Translations under genes and position numbers: made by a program
The notes under the pieces: generated by a model
The model's database searches: none
What the model was told of the DNA's origin: nothing
What the model saw: only the letters and a program-made list of their open reading frames with translations
From: Pseudomonadota bacterium
Lineage (GTDB): Bacteria > Pseudomonadota > Gammaproteobacteria > Pseudomonadales > Moraxellaceae
Assembly (NCBI GenBank): GCA_023393635.1
Contig: JAEWKT010000039.1
Span: forward strand, 53,502 to 117,501
DNA: 64,000 nucleotides
Direction: 5' to 3'
Part shown: piece after piece, positions 36,302 to 45,592 of the stretch
Position numbering within the stretch: the stretch's first letter is position 1
Layout of the letters: each line of letters starts with the position of its first letter

Positions 36302-37029
36302 TCATGGCGCTCCTTCAGCCACTCGGCTATAGGGTCGTCAAACTCATCCCAACCACTATCTCCAGCATTTTTAAAATCATGAAGCCATTTTGTTAGGCTC
36401 TTATTTTCAACCTCTTCCACACTTTCAGCAGTAAATTCCAGTAATTCAAGATCGTTATAACTTCTAAAGCGATATTTGGCTTTACCTGAAAATTCTAATT
36501 GATGTTCGGTACGCCACTTGCTTCCTAGACTTGCAGATAAGTTTGGAGAAATGGCAACACTTATTGTTTTGCCATTAATAGCCTTAACTTGAATATGGTC
36601 GGTTTTATCAAGCCCCTCTTTTAATCCAACCACTCTACCCCTAATGGTGTCATGCTGCACAAAGGTAAAACCTTCCTCTTTTCTTTCAAATGTGTATAAA
36701 TTTACATACTCATCATTTGCTGAATTTTTATATCGTAGATTTGTACTAGCTTGAGGATACTTACTTAAAAATTGAGTTACCGTTCTATAGGCTCCTGTTT
36801 CTTCTGAGACAGCTTTACCAAAATGAGCTACTTTTTCATCGAAATATTGCGGATCAACCTTAACAGCGTAATCGGCTGAACTTTCTTTGACATCGCCCCA
36901 TTTTAGATTTTTTGTTCCCAGCAATTGACACAAGGCCTCTAGCAGCCTTGCAGAATCTAAAGGGTTTATTTCGCTAAGCTTGACACCTGAAACATATAAA
37001 GAGAATGTGTAGTCAGAGTTATTATTCAT
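36298..37029 (-). CDS. uncharacterised protein, partner of PIN gene
   Basis: A 243-residue protein I do not recognise. The ATG at 37029 is chosen because GGAGG lies 8 bases upstream; a longer frame upstream has no ribosome site. The N-terminal ~100 residues are mixed, with SARLLEALCQLLGTKNLKWGD (helix). The middle, GRVVGLKEGLDKTDHIQVK...GKTISVAIS, reads like a small beta-barrel. The C-terminal ~40 residues are acidic and end in DDPIAEWLKERHE, which could contact the PIN protein. It overlaps that gene by four bases. No family assignment is made. Confidence 0.72.
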   Translation of the reverse strand: MNNNSDYTFSLYVSGVKLSEINPLDSARLLEALCQLLGTKNLKWGDVKESSADYAVKVDPQYFDEKVAHFGKAVSEETGAYRTVTQFLSKYPQASTNLRYKNSANDEYVNLYTFERKEEGFTFVQHDTIRGRVVGLKEGLDKTDHIQVKAINGKTISVAISPNLSASLGSKWRTEHQLEFSGKAKYRFRSYNDLELLEFTAESVEEVENKSLTKWLHDFKNAGDSGWDEFDDPIAEWLKERHE

Positions 37030-37194
37030 GATACCCACCTCCTTATCTGTAGCCAATGGAATAACTTCATGATGCGACGTGTTCCAATATAATAGCATTT
37101 GCTAAAATTTATCAATATTGCATATCTGTTTATATAGTAAAATCACCTAAAGCGACACGCATAGTCGTGAAGCCACAGTCAAGCAAAATATTTA

Positions 37195-37350
37195 TTACTG
37201 CAACGCCACATAATAAAACCTCAATCCATTCGTTATAGGCTCATAGTCCATCAGCTTATATTGCGGATTCTCAATAAACAACTCAGACATTTGCAGGGTA
37301 AATTTCTCAATGCCAATGCCATCTGAGAAATAGAGTTCTTTATATTGCAT
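37195..37350 (-). CDS. small unknown protein, 51 residues
   Basis: ATG at 37350 opens a 51-codon frame (MQYKELYFSDGIGIEKFTLQ, ending YYVALQ) that is coherent, with balanced composition. The frame of a preceding gene end (about 37348-37440; ...LRIEDHYASEDE) runs into it with a TAATG overlap, a typical phage-gene packing. It may be an intact remnant of the decayed prophage. Confidence 0.45.
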   Translation of the reverse strand: MQYKELYFSDGIGIEKFTLQMSELFIENPQYKLMDYEPITNGLRFYYVALQ

Positions 37351-37442
37351 TACTCATCTTCACTCGCGTAATGGTCTTCAATACGCAACCAGCCAAGACT
37401 AACAACCCACTGGATGCCACTGCCAGCACGGGAGACTAAGTG

Positions 37443-37744
37443 ATGAATGCAATACCTAAACTAATTCCCCATCGACTACCTGATGATGTTGAAGCTGCCG
37501 ACTACATCAGAATGTCTACATCTTATTTGCAGTAGTCACGCTCAAATGGAGCAAAGCTGGAAAGCAAGCGTAAAACAGCAAATACTGTTCCAAGGCCAAA
37601 ATTTAAAAAATTGGAACTTTGGTTCGCTACGATATTGCCGACCTGGATGCATGGATTGATAGCTTTAAGAGTATTGGCACCCTTGCAGAGCTAAACACAT
37701 TAAATGAAAACGAAAGAACCCATACAGAACCCAAAGAAAAATAG
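37443..37744 (+). pseudogene. broken AlpA/excisionase-like helix-turn-helix gene
   Basis: The frame from 37443 encodes a start typical of MerR/AlpA-type excisionases (VEAADYIRMSTSYLQ), then a TAG at 37533. The same protein can be followed beyond it (SRSNGAKL...PRPKFKK), and after a frameshift near 37605-37611 it continues as LVRYDIADLDAWIDSFK, the usual C-terminal tail. One stop and one frameshift therefore inactivate it. It is a fingerprint of the former mobile element next to tRNA-Met. Confidence 0.72.
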
Positions 37745-37810
37745 CTTTGGGTTCTACCGTCTAATTCATCAGTAAAGAACGCGGTTTTATGTGCTGTAAC
37801 TTATTGATAG

Positions 37811-37840
37811 ACAAAAAAAAGTCACTCGGGTGAGTGACCT
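37811..37840 (-). terminator. terminator of tRNA-Met
   Basis: On the minus strand GTCACTC and GAGTGAC pair around ACCC, followed by eight T. It lies just downstream of the tRNA 3' end. Confidence 0.9.
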
Positions 37841-37846
37841 ATAAAA

Positions 37847-37923
37847 TGGTGGCTATGGCGAGACTCGAACTTGCGACCCCAGCATTATGAGTGCTGTGCT
37901 CTAACCAACTGAGCTACATAGCC
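37847..37923 (-). tRNA. tRNA-Met (CAT), elongator
   Basis: A 77-base tRNA with encoded CCA. The acceptor stem GGCTATG/CATAGCC is fully paired, and the anticodon loop reads CTCATAA with anticodon CAT. The overall sequence closely follows E. coli elongator tRNA-Met rather than initiator tRNA (A73 discriminator, paired first bases). Its 3' end faces the degraded phage segment, a common integration site. Confidence 0.96.
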
Positions 37924-38020
37924 TTAAACTTGTGGTGCGCATTATCAGGATTTCCTGGCTTGCCGTCAAGCTTTTTATAAATATATACGCACAAAAATAT
38001 TAAAATAATCCAAATTAGTT

Positions 38021-38383
<363 letters not shown>

Positions 38384-38410
38384 AGGGCGGCATGGTAGCA
38401 AAAAAAATGC

Positions 38411-38674
38411 CTAGCCGCTCATATTTTTTATACTTTCTAGCTTTTGGTATTTTTCTAGCAAAGTGGCTTGATCTTCCACATGCTCAGGATCAAGCGGAAT
38501 ACAATCTACAGGACAATAGAGCTGACACTGCGGCACATCAAAATGTCCCACGCACTCAGTGCATAAATCTGGGTTAATTTCATAAATTTCTTCACCCATA
38601 TAAATGGCCTGATTGGGACAAACTGGCTCGCATACATCACAATTAATACATTCAAGCGTAATTTTTAAAGCCAT
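38411..38674 (-). CDS. YfhL-type 2[4Fe-4S] ferredoxin
   Basis: An 87-residue bacterial ferredoxin. The first cluster motif is CINCDVCEPVCP, the second CTECVGHFDVPQCQLYCPVDC with the widened spacing typical of the Chromatium/YfhL group. It transfers low-potential electrons; in enterobacteria YfhL supports hydroxylation of tRNA wobble positions. The gene follows coaD closely, a usual order. Confidence 0.93.
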   Translation of the reverse strand: MALKITLECINCDVCEPVCPNQAIYMGEEIYEINPDLCTECVGHFDVPQCQLYCPVDCIPLDPEHVEDQATLLEKYQKLESIKNMSG

Positions 38675-38701
38675 AGCTTATCCCATTCATCAATAATAAA
38701 T

Positions 38702-39193
38702 TTACCAGCCACCTTGCGCATGTTTTTGGGCAAACGCTGTTGATACCACTTCTGGCACAAATTTAGTCACATCACCTTTTAAGCGGGCAATTTCGCGCAC
38801 CAAGGTAGACGATACAAATGACAAATGTTCGGATGGCGTCAAAAATACCGACTCAAACTGACTATCAAGCTGGCGGTTCATGTTGGCTAGTTGAAACTCA
38901 TATTCAAAATCAGATACCGCACGTAAACCGCGCAACACTGCGGTGGCCTGTTGCTCTTGAAACAGGTTCACCAACAACCCGCTAAAACCAATCACTTTAA
39001 TGTTTTTAAGATGGCTTAATGATTGCTCAGCCAGTACCACACGTTGCTCCAGGCTAAACACAGGCGTCTTATGATGACCAGCAGCAATCGCCACCACCAC
39101 CTCGTCAAACATTTTTGAGGCACGCACGACCAGATCAACATGACCGTTGGTAATAGGGTCAAATGTGCCAGGATAGAGAACTTTGGTGGACAT
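38702..39193 (-). CDS. coaD: phosphopantetheine adenylyltransferase
   Basis: A 163-residue enzyme of coenzyme A synthesis that adenylates 4'-phosphopantetheine. The nucleotidyltransferase motif appears as YPGTFDPITNGH near the start, and the ISSTLVRE-type motif as FVSSTLVREIA near residue 130. I take the ATG at 39193 (MSTKVLYPGTF); two earlier ATGs are not conserved and lack better ribosome sites. Confidence 0.96.
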   Translation of the reverse strand: MSTKVLYPGTFDPITNGHVDLVVRASKMFDEVVVAIAAGHHKTPVFSLEQRVVLAEQSLSHLKNIKVIGFSGLLVNLFQEQQATAVLRGLRAVSDFEYEFQLANMNRQLDSQFESVFLTPSEHLSFVSSTLVREIARLKGDVTKFVPEVVSTAFAQKHAQGGW

Positions 39194-39336
39194 TAAATTG
39201 CTCATTTGCATAAAAATGAACGCTAGTTTAACAAAAAGTTGATTTATACGCGAAGCGGCATTTTTATATAACCAAAATTAACTGAAGCGCACAGCTAAAA
39301 TTGGGTAAACTAGCGTTCTGTGAGGAAAAACTTGAT

Positions 39337-39813
39337 ATGAATAAAGCGACTGTCAAAAAACTGAAACAAGGCGGCACCATTGCTCAAAACCGTCGGGCAC
39401 GCCACGATTATTTTATTGAAGAAAAAATTGAAGCGGGAATGTCGTTGCAAGGCTGGGAAGTGAAATCCTTACGTGCTGGCAAAATGACCATTTCCGAGAG
39501 TTATATTATTTTTAGAAATGGCGAAGCATTTTTATTTGGCAGCCAAATTGTGCCCCTGCTCTCTGCGTCAACACATGTAGTACCCGAAGCTGGCCGCACC
39601 AGAAAACTGCTCTTGTCACGCCGTGAAATTGATCGGCTTATGGGAGCCATAAACCAAAAGGGTTATTCTTGTGTGCCACTCACTTGCTACTGGAAAGGCC
39701 CTTTGGTCAAATGTGAAATTGCTTTAGTCAAAGGCAAGCAGTTACATGATAAGCGTGCCACTGAAAAAGAGCGCGACTGGTCAAGAGAAAAGCAGCGTTT
39801 GTTTAAAGTGTAA
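39337..39813 (+). CDS. smpB: SsrA-binding protein SmpB
   Basis: A 158-residue tmRNA partner that delivers tmRNA to stalled ribosomes. The conserved NRRARHDYFIEE and GWEVKSLRAGK blocks are at the N-terminus and GYSCVPLTCYWKG in the middle. The basic C-terminal tail (KRATEKERDWSREKQRLFKV) mimics mRNA on the ribosome. ATG at 39337 is chosen after TGAGGAAAAA. Confidence 0.97.
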   Translation: MNKATVKKLKQGGTIAQNRRARHDYFIEEKIEAGMSLQGWEVKSLRAGKMTISESYIIFRNGEAFLFGSQIVPLLSASTHVVPEAGRTRKLLLSRREIDRLMGAINQKGYSCVPLTCYWKGPLVKCEIALVKGKQLHDKRATEKERDWSREKQRLFKV

Positions 39814-39830
39814 TAGCTAATGCTGAGTGC

Positions 39831-39863
39831 TTAAGGCTTGGTTTAAAAAGCTTCCAAGCCCTA
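39831..39863 (+). terminator. terminator after smpB
   Basis: GGCTTGG and CCAAGCC pair around a 12-base loop; the T run is weak, so efficiency is uncertain. Confidence 0.5.
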
Positions 39864-40035
39864 ATAGTTATTGTTCCCTTGTTTAATTGCACGCATTAAT
39901 TGATCAGTTACTTTCATCAGTACGCCAGCTCTTGTCGCGCCTATATTATTTTTAAAAAATACAAGACTCCCTTAATGGCTCAGCTTTGCCTATAATCCTT
40001 CCCTTAATTCTGGTTCTTCACCTGAGCAATAAATA

Positions 40036-42081
40036 ATGAGTAGTAACGCAAAATTGAGCGAACTTAACCCACGCCAACAAGAGGCCATGACTTATGTGTC
40101 TGGCCCTTTACTGGTATTAGCGGGAGCAGGCTCGGGCAAAACTGCGGTGATTACCCGAAAAATTGCGCACCTTATTAAAAACTGTGGCGTGCCTGCGCAC
40201 CGCATTACCGCCATGACCTTTACCAATAAAGCCGCCCGTGAAATGAAAGAGCGGGTCAGCAAGCTGATTCCCCGTGAAGAATCAAAGGGCTTAACGGTAT
40301 CGACCTTTCATAACTTTGGCTTGAATTTATTACGCATTGAGCTAAAACATACCCCCCTTAAAAATAACTTTTCAATTTTAGATGGTGATGACTGCAAACG
40401 CCTGCTCATGGACTTAATGCATAAGGACAATCTGGCAGGTGCTGAAAGTAAAGAATTAATTGGCAAAGCCATGCGTCGTATTTCTGAGTGGAAAAATGAC
40501 TTAACCCTGCCCTCGCAAGCCATTAGCACCGCTGAAACACCAGAAGATTTACATTTAGCGCATTTGTACGAACTGTATGAACGCAATATTCGCGCCTATA
40601 ACGCGGTGGATTTTGATGACTTAATTACCATGCCAACGCGCCTGCTACAGGACAATGCTGAAATACGTGATAAATGGCAAAATCGAATTCGTTATTTATT
40701 AGTCGATGAATATCAGGATACCAATACCGCGCAATATATGCTGGTCAAGCTATTGGTTGGCGTGATGGGACGCTTTACGGCGGTAGGTGATGATGACCAG
40801 TCCATTTATGCCTGGCGCGGTGCCAAACCTGAGAATATGGCCTTACTGGCAGAGGACTTTCCCAGTTTAAAAGTCATTAAACTTGAGCAAAATTATCGCT
40901 CTACCAGTCGTATTTTAAAAGCAGCCAATGCGGTGATTACCAATAATCCGCATTTATTTGAAAAAAAGCTGTGGAGTGATAAAGGGCATGGTGAATTAAT
41001 TCGCGTGGTGACTTGCCGCAACGATGATGATGAAGCCGAACGCGTGGCGCATGATTTAATGAACCATAAACTCATGAACGGCAAAGCATGGAAAGATTAT
41101 GCTGTGCTGTATCGTGGTAATTTTCAGGCACGTATACTGGAAGCCCAACTGCGCCAGATGCAGATTCCTTACAAGTTATCTGGCGGTACATCCTTTTTTG
41201 CCCGCGCAGAAATTAAAGATGTGATGAGTTATTTGCGCCTGATTATCAACCCTGAAGATGACAGCGCGCTACTCCGCATTATTAATACGCCTAAACGTGC
41301 GATTGGCCCTGCCACTCTGGAAAAACTGGGCTTATTTGCGCAAGAAAACCATTTATCATTATTGGGTGCGGCTGGTGATCAGCGTTTAAGCATGGTGTTT
41401 GCCAAAAAAGCCGCGTCTCAGTTGCACGAATTTGCTTCATTTATTGAAGATTATACCCGTCGCTTGCACGACAACGATGACCCTGTGCCCGTGGTGCGCC
41501 AAATGATCATGGAAACGGGTTATATTGATTATGTGCGTGAGCAAGCTGCGACTCCTGCGGCCGAAAAAAATAAGCTCGATAATATCGAAACGCTGTATAC
41601 CAGTATTCAAAGCCTGATTAACCGTGCTGATGATGTCGATGAGCGCAATATTGAAAGCGTGATTCGCAAATTGGTATTGCTTGATTTGCTAGAGCAACAG
41701 CAGGAAGAAGAAGATATTGATAAAGTCAATTTGATGACCTTGCATGCTGCTAAAGGGCTAGAGTTTCCCTATGTATACATTATGGGTTTGGAAGAAGAAT
41801 TATTGCCGCATCGTAACTCCATTGCAGGTGACACCATTGAAGAAGAGCGCCGCTTAATGTATGTAGGCATTACCCGTGCCAAGCAAGGCTTAACCTTAAT
41901 GCTGGCTGAGCAACGTCGCGCAGGTGGTCAGATGCGCCAAACCACACCCAGCCGTTTTTTGGATGAACTGCCTGAAGAAGAATTGGAATGGGCAGGTAAA
42001 AAGAAACAAAAACTGTCTAATGTTGACCCTAAAGCACAGGCAGCAGCGTATTTGGCCAACCTAAAAGCCTTAATGAAGTAG
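40036..42081 (+). CDS. rep: ATP-dependent DNA helicase Rep/UvrD type
   Basis: A 681-residue SF1A helicase. Walker A is GAGSGKT near residue 36, motif II LVDEYQDTN near 225, motif III DDDQSIYAWRGA near 255, motif IV onward includes NYRST, and the C-terminal VNLMTLHAAKGLEFPYV and TRAKQGLTLM are intact. Rep moves 3' to 5' and clears proteins ahead of replication forks. Length and terminal sequence favour Rep over the longer UvrD. Confidence 0.94.
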   Translation: MSSNAKLSELNPRQQEAMTYVSGPLLVLAGAGSGKTAVITRKIAHLIKNCGVPAHRITAMTFTNKAAREMKERVSKLIPREESKGLTVSTFHNFGLNLLRIELKHTPLKNNFSILDGDDCKRLLMDLMHKDNLAGAESKELIGKAMRRISEWKNDLTLPSQAISTAETPEDLHLAHLYELYERNIRAYNAVDFDDLITMPTRLLQDNAEIRDKWQNRIRYLLVDEYQDTNTAQYMLVKLLVGVMGRFTAVGDDDQSIYAWRGAKPENMALLAEDFPSLKVIKLEQNYRSTSRILKAANAVITNNPHLFEKKLWSDKGHGELIRVVTCRNDDDEAERVAHDLMNHKLMNGKAWKDYAVLYRGNFQARILEAQLRQMQIPYKLSGGTSFFARAEIKDVMSYLRLIINPEDDSALLRIINTPKRAIGPATLEKLGLFAQENHLSLLGAAGDQRLSMVFAKKAASQLHEFASFIEDYTRRLHDNDDPVPVVRQMIMETGYIDYVREQAATPAAEKNKLDNIETLYTSIQSLINRADDVDERNIESVIRKLVLLDLLEQQQEEEDIDKVNLMTLHAAKGLEFPYVYIMGLEEELLPHRNSIAGDTIEEERRLMYVGITRAKQGLTLMLAEQRRAGGQMRQTTPSRFLDELPEEELEWAGKKKQKLSNVDPKAQAAAYLANLKALMK

Positions 42082-42091
42082 TGAGCCAAAA

Positions 42092-42445
42092 ATGACGGTT
42101 AAACGTATTATTGCCAATATTGCAACAGCAGATTTAAATGCCATACAGGCTTTTTATCGGGATATTTTTGATCTGGAATTGGTGATGGATCACGGCTGGA
42201 TTCAAACTTATGCCTCATCAGAAAATATGCGCGTCCAGCTCAGTGCAGCAATAGAAGGCGGTTCAGGCACAGCAGTCCCTGATTTATCAATAGAAGTTGA
42301 TAATCTGGACATTGTTTTGCAGAAAATAGCCAATCAACATATCGAAATTGTCTATGGGCCAGCCATTGAGTCGTGGGGCGTGCGTCGCTTTTATATCAAT
42401 GATCCAGGTGGTCGGTTGCTCAATGTATTACAGCATTTAAATTAA
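42092..42445 (+). CDS. VOC/glyoxalase family protein
   Basis: A 117-residue protein of the vicinal oxygen chelate fold: DLNAIQAFYRDIFDLELVMDHG and the C-terminal RRFYINDPGGRLLNVLQH. It lies 10 bases after rep and 24 before dut, so it may be in the same transcript. Such small proteins may be dioxygenases, resistance proteins or isomerases; metal ligands are not obvious enough to choose. Confidence 0.82.
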   Translation: MTVKRIIANIATADLNAIQAFYRDIFDLELVMDHGWIQTYASSENMRVQLSAAIEGGSGTAVPDLSIEVDNLDIVLQKIANQHIEIVYGPAIESWGVRRFYINDPGGRLLNVLQHLN

Positions 42446-42469
42446 TTTTTTAAAAATTAAAGGAAAAAC

Positions 42470-42922
42470 ATGAAATTACAGCTTAAAATTTTGGACGCTC
42501 GTATTGGTACGACATGGCCATTGCCGCATCACGCCACTTCTGGCTCAGCAGGTATTGATTTACGTGCTTGCCTAGATGCGCCACTGGTTTTGGCACCAGG
42601 CGATACTGTGCTGGTTAAAACAGGCATTGCGGTATATATCGCAGACCCACATTATGCAGGTTTAATTTTACCACGCTCAGGCCTTGGCCATAAACATGGC
42701 ATTGTGCTTGGCAATCTGGTGGGATTAATTGATTCAGACTATCAAGGGGAGTTAATGGTATCTGTCTGGAACCGTGGGCAAAACAGCTTTACCCTGGAAC
42801 CAGGCGAGCGCATGGCACAATATATGCTAGTTCCTGTTATGCAGGCACAGTTTGAGGTGGTTACGCAGTTTGAGGAATCAGAACGCGGTAGTGGCGGTTT
42901 TGGTCATACAGGCAGTCAATAA
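42470..42922 (+). CDS. dut: dUTP diphosphatase
   Basis: A 150-residue homotrimeric dUTPase that hydrolyses dUTP to dUMP and pyrophosphate. All five motifs are present in order: AGIDLRA, PRSGLG, GNLVGLIDSDYQGE, ERMAQ and the C-terminal RGSGGFGHTG arm. The ATG follows AAAGGAAAAA. It feeds dUMP to ThyA, encoded 26 kb away. Confidence 0.96.
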   Translation: MKLQLKILDARIGTTWPLPHHATSGSAGIDLRACLDAPLVLAPGDTVLVKTGIAVYIADPHYAGLILPRSGLGHKHGIVLGNLVGLIDSDYQGELMVSVWNRGQNSFTLEPGERMAQYMLVPVMQAQFEVVTQFEESERGSGGFGHTGSQ

Positions 42923-43076
42923 TTTAGTTTACAGGTCAATTGATTTAAAATAACCACGCCTGACTGAGCCTGCGTCCATAACGCCTACCCCAATTGCGTG
43001 TGGTCGTTTATCTCAAGCCATGCTATTTTAAAGCAGTCTTGTCAGCCTATTGTCGTCATAAACAAGGAAGTATGTC

Positions 43077-45548
43077 GTGCCAAAACTAAAACCATTTACT
43101 GCACTTAATGGGCTCACAGCAATCAATAAACCTTTGGCACTGATAATTCATCTTGGCTTAACAGGTGCAGCAAGTATTGGTACATACTATCTGGTATCAG
43201 AATATCAGCAGCAATACACTCAGCAGCAGTTGGCTGATTTTAGCAAACAAGCAAGCACGATTATTGAGCGGCACTCACAAAACTGGCAGCAACAATCCCG
43301 ACTATTAGCGCAACAACCCATGTTACGCAGCAATGCCAGTCTTAAAGCAGTTATTCCTGTAGAAGGTTCAGTGCCACCGTCTCTAAACTATGCTGATCAA
43401 GATTTACTTAATCGGACACGCACTGCCCCCACCCAGCCTGAAATTAGTGGCACCGATAAAAAAGCCATCGTGAGTACAGCACTTGCCATGCCTACAGGTG
43501 GCTATGCTATTTTTGAATGGCCGTTTGCCCCACTCGTCCAAGACTTAACCGCAATCACACCTGCCAACCTACAACTTAAATTTGCCCAGCAGCTAAGCGA
43601 TGGGACTGCGCTAGATATCTTGCGCTTAAACAGTACTGGCAATGATGGCGTGCTTACAGCCGTGCCGCTAGCAACCAAAGGTTGGCAACTGGCGGTAGGC
43701 TCTAGCCAGAGTGTCAGCCAATTACCACTATGGGCAGCATTAATTAATTTGCTTGGTGGTTTACTGGCCGCCTTAGTGTGGGGTTTACGTCAGGATAAAA
43801 ATATTACCCAAACCGTGCATCTTCCTTCTACTCCTTTGGATGACTTTAATCCAGCAGAGTTTCCTATCCCCGTCGCAACGAATGCCGCAGCATCAACCGA
43901 TTTAGAAACGCATGCAGCCAGCGCAATGCATGATGCTGAAGACCTCCAGCCATCGGTGCCAGACACCGCGCAGCCTCAGTCTATATCCTCGAATGAGGAA
44001 AACATGCATGACATGGCAATCGACGCGTTTGATGAACTTGATTTAATGCTGGAAGAAGACAGCAATGATAGCCCGCCCACTGCCCAGCATGAGGCTTTAG
44101 AATTTAATTTAGATGATACCTTGCTGCCAGATGCAGAGTTTCAGTTAAGCGCAGCAAGTATTTTCCCTGCGCATTTATTCCGTGCTTATGATATTCGTGG
44201 TTCTATTGATGATTTACCTGCGGAACTGGTGAGCAACATTGGTCGCGCACTGGGAAGTCAATTACGTGAGCAGGATCAATATCAGGTGGTAGTGGGCTAT
44301 GATGCTCGTGCGTCAAGCTCAGGGTATGCCAAATTAATACGCCAGGCTTTGGCGGATTGCGGCCTGACGGTCATTGATATTGGGCTGGTGACCACACCCC
44401 TTTGCTATTTTGCAGCTGCACAGCATGACGGTAACGGTATTATGGTGACTGCCAGCCATAATCCTGTCGATGAAAATGGTGTGAAGTGGTTAATGCAACA
44501 TCACTCGCCTACACCTGAAGCAATCCAGCAAATCATGCAGCGCATTCAACAAGCCAACTTTTCCGAAGGTTTGGGTCAAGTCATTAGTCAGTCATTTACT
44601 GAAAGCTATTTAACTCAATTGCACGAAGATGTATTACTGAGTCAACCAGTGCATATTTCCATTGATGGCATGAATGGTAGTGCAGGCGAAACTGCACTGA
44701 CGGCTTTTCAGGCAGCAGGTTGCGAGGTGAGCAGTTTAAATATTGAGCCTAACGGCATGTTTCCTAATGGTGCGCCAGACCCGAGTAATGCCGCATTTTT
44801 GCAGGAACTGAGCAATGACATTGTAATATCAGGTAGTGCGCTTGGTTTTGCCTTTGATGGCGATGGCGACCGTCTAGTAGTGCTTGATAGTCAGGGCAAG
44901 GTGATTTCACCAGATCAGCTGATCACTTTGTTTGCGCGTATGTGCCTGGATAGCAACCCAGGTAGCGATATCATTTTTGATGTGAAATGCTCTCGCATGG
45001 TATCTAGCGTGGTGACTCAAGAAGGCGGCCGTCCAATCATGGTACGCACTGGCAATACCTTCTTGCGTGAGGCACTGGTCAATCCAGAATATCAGGCAGT
45101 GTTTGCAGGTGAATTCTCAGGCCATTATTTCTTTAACGATCAACGCGGACATGGCCAGGATGATGGCTTATATGCCGCCCTTCGTTTGCTTGAATGGCTG
45201 GATACTCAGGGGCAAACCATTGAAGAAGCACTTGCAGATTTACCACCACGTATTTCCACACCCGACTTGTATTTACCATTAGAAGCCACGAATGCAACAG
45301 AACTACTGGCTACTTTTGAGCAAGAAGCAGCACAATTATCAGATGCCAAAATATCGACAATCGATGGAATACGACTTGATTTTGAGTACGGTTTTGGCAT
45401 CATTCGTCCATCAAATACAGGCAATTACCTAAGCGCGCGTTTTGATGCCGACACTAGCGATAACCTACAGGTTATTCGTGCAACCTTTGCGCGCTTGTTA
45501 CAACCTCTAGATGAACGTTTAGCACAACTGATTCTTGAACTATCCTGA
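43077..45548 (+). CDS. algC: phosphomannomutase/phosphoglucomutase with membrane N-terminal extension
   Basis: An 823-residue protein with two parts. Residues ~1-360 hold a transmembrane helix near 20-40, an extracytoplasmic region (YQQQYTQQQLADFSKQ...), a second helix near 218-238, and an acidic low-complexity linker. Residues ~361-823 are the sugar-phosphate mutase: catalytic Ser in TASHNP, metal loop DGDGDR, sugar-binding GEFSGH and C-terminal RPSNTGN. AlgC supplies precursors for LPS and exopolysaccharides. Start is GTG with AAGGAAG. Long membrane-anchored AlgC forms are known in Pseudomonas. Confidence 0.92.
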   Translation: MPKLKPFTALNGLTAINKPLALIIHLGLTGAASIGTYYLVSEYQQQYTQQQLADFSKQASTIIERHSQNWQQQSRLLAQQPMLRSNASLKAVIPVEGSVPPSLNYADQDLLNRTRTAPTQPEISGTDKKAIVSTALAMPTGGYAIFEWPFAPLVQDLTAITPANLQLKFAQQLSDGTALDILRLNSTGNDGVLTAVPLATKGWQLAVGSSQSVSQLPLWAALINLLGGLLAALVWGLRQDKNITQTVHLPSTPLDDFNPAEFPIPVATNAAASTDLETHAASAMHDAEDLQPSVPDTAQPQSISSNEENMHDMAIDAFDELDLMLEEDSNDSPPTAQHEALEFNLDDTLLPDAEFQLSAASIFPAHLFRAYDIRGSIDDLPAELVSNIGRALGSQLREQDQYQVVVGYDARASSSGYAKLIRQALADCGLTVIDIGLVTTPLCYFAAAQHDGNGIMVTASHNPVDENGVKWLMQHHSPTPEAIQQIMQRIQQANFSEGLGQVISQSFTESYLTQLHEDVLLSQPVHISIDGMNGSAGETALTAFQAAGCEVSSLNIEPNGMFPNGAPDPSNAAFLQELSNDIVISGSALGFAFDGDGDRLVVLDSQGKVISPDQLITLFARMCLDSNPGSDIIFDVKCSRMVSSVVTQEGGRPIMVRTGNTFLREALVNPEYQAVFAGEFSGHYFFNDQRGHGQDDGLYAALRLLEWLDTQGQTIEEALADLPPRISTPDLYLPLEATNATELLATFEQEAAQLSDAKISTIDGIRLDFEYGFGIIRPSNTGNYLSARFDADTSDNLQVIRATFARLLQPLDERLAQLILELS

Positions 45549-45592
45549 TTGTCCTCAATCATCCTGACTCTTAAATAAAACTGGAGCTGCCA

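Noticed and set aside
37348..37440. C-terminal peptide LRIEDHYASEDE reading into the 51-codon gene
   Set aside because: No ATG precedes it after a stop codon, so it is a remnant rather than a supported gene.
33400..37846. Direct repeat of the tRNA-Met 3' end marking the other edge of the island
   Set aside because: I scanned by eye for the tRNA 3' sequence in this interval and saw no second copy; a search could still find a degraded one.
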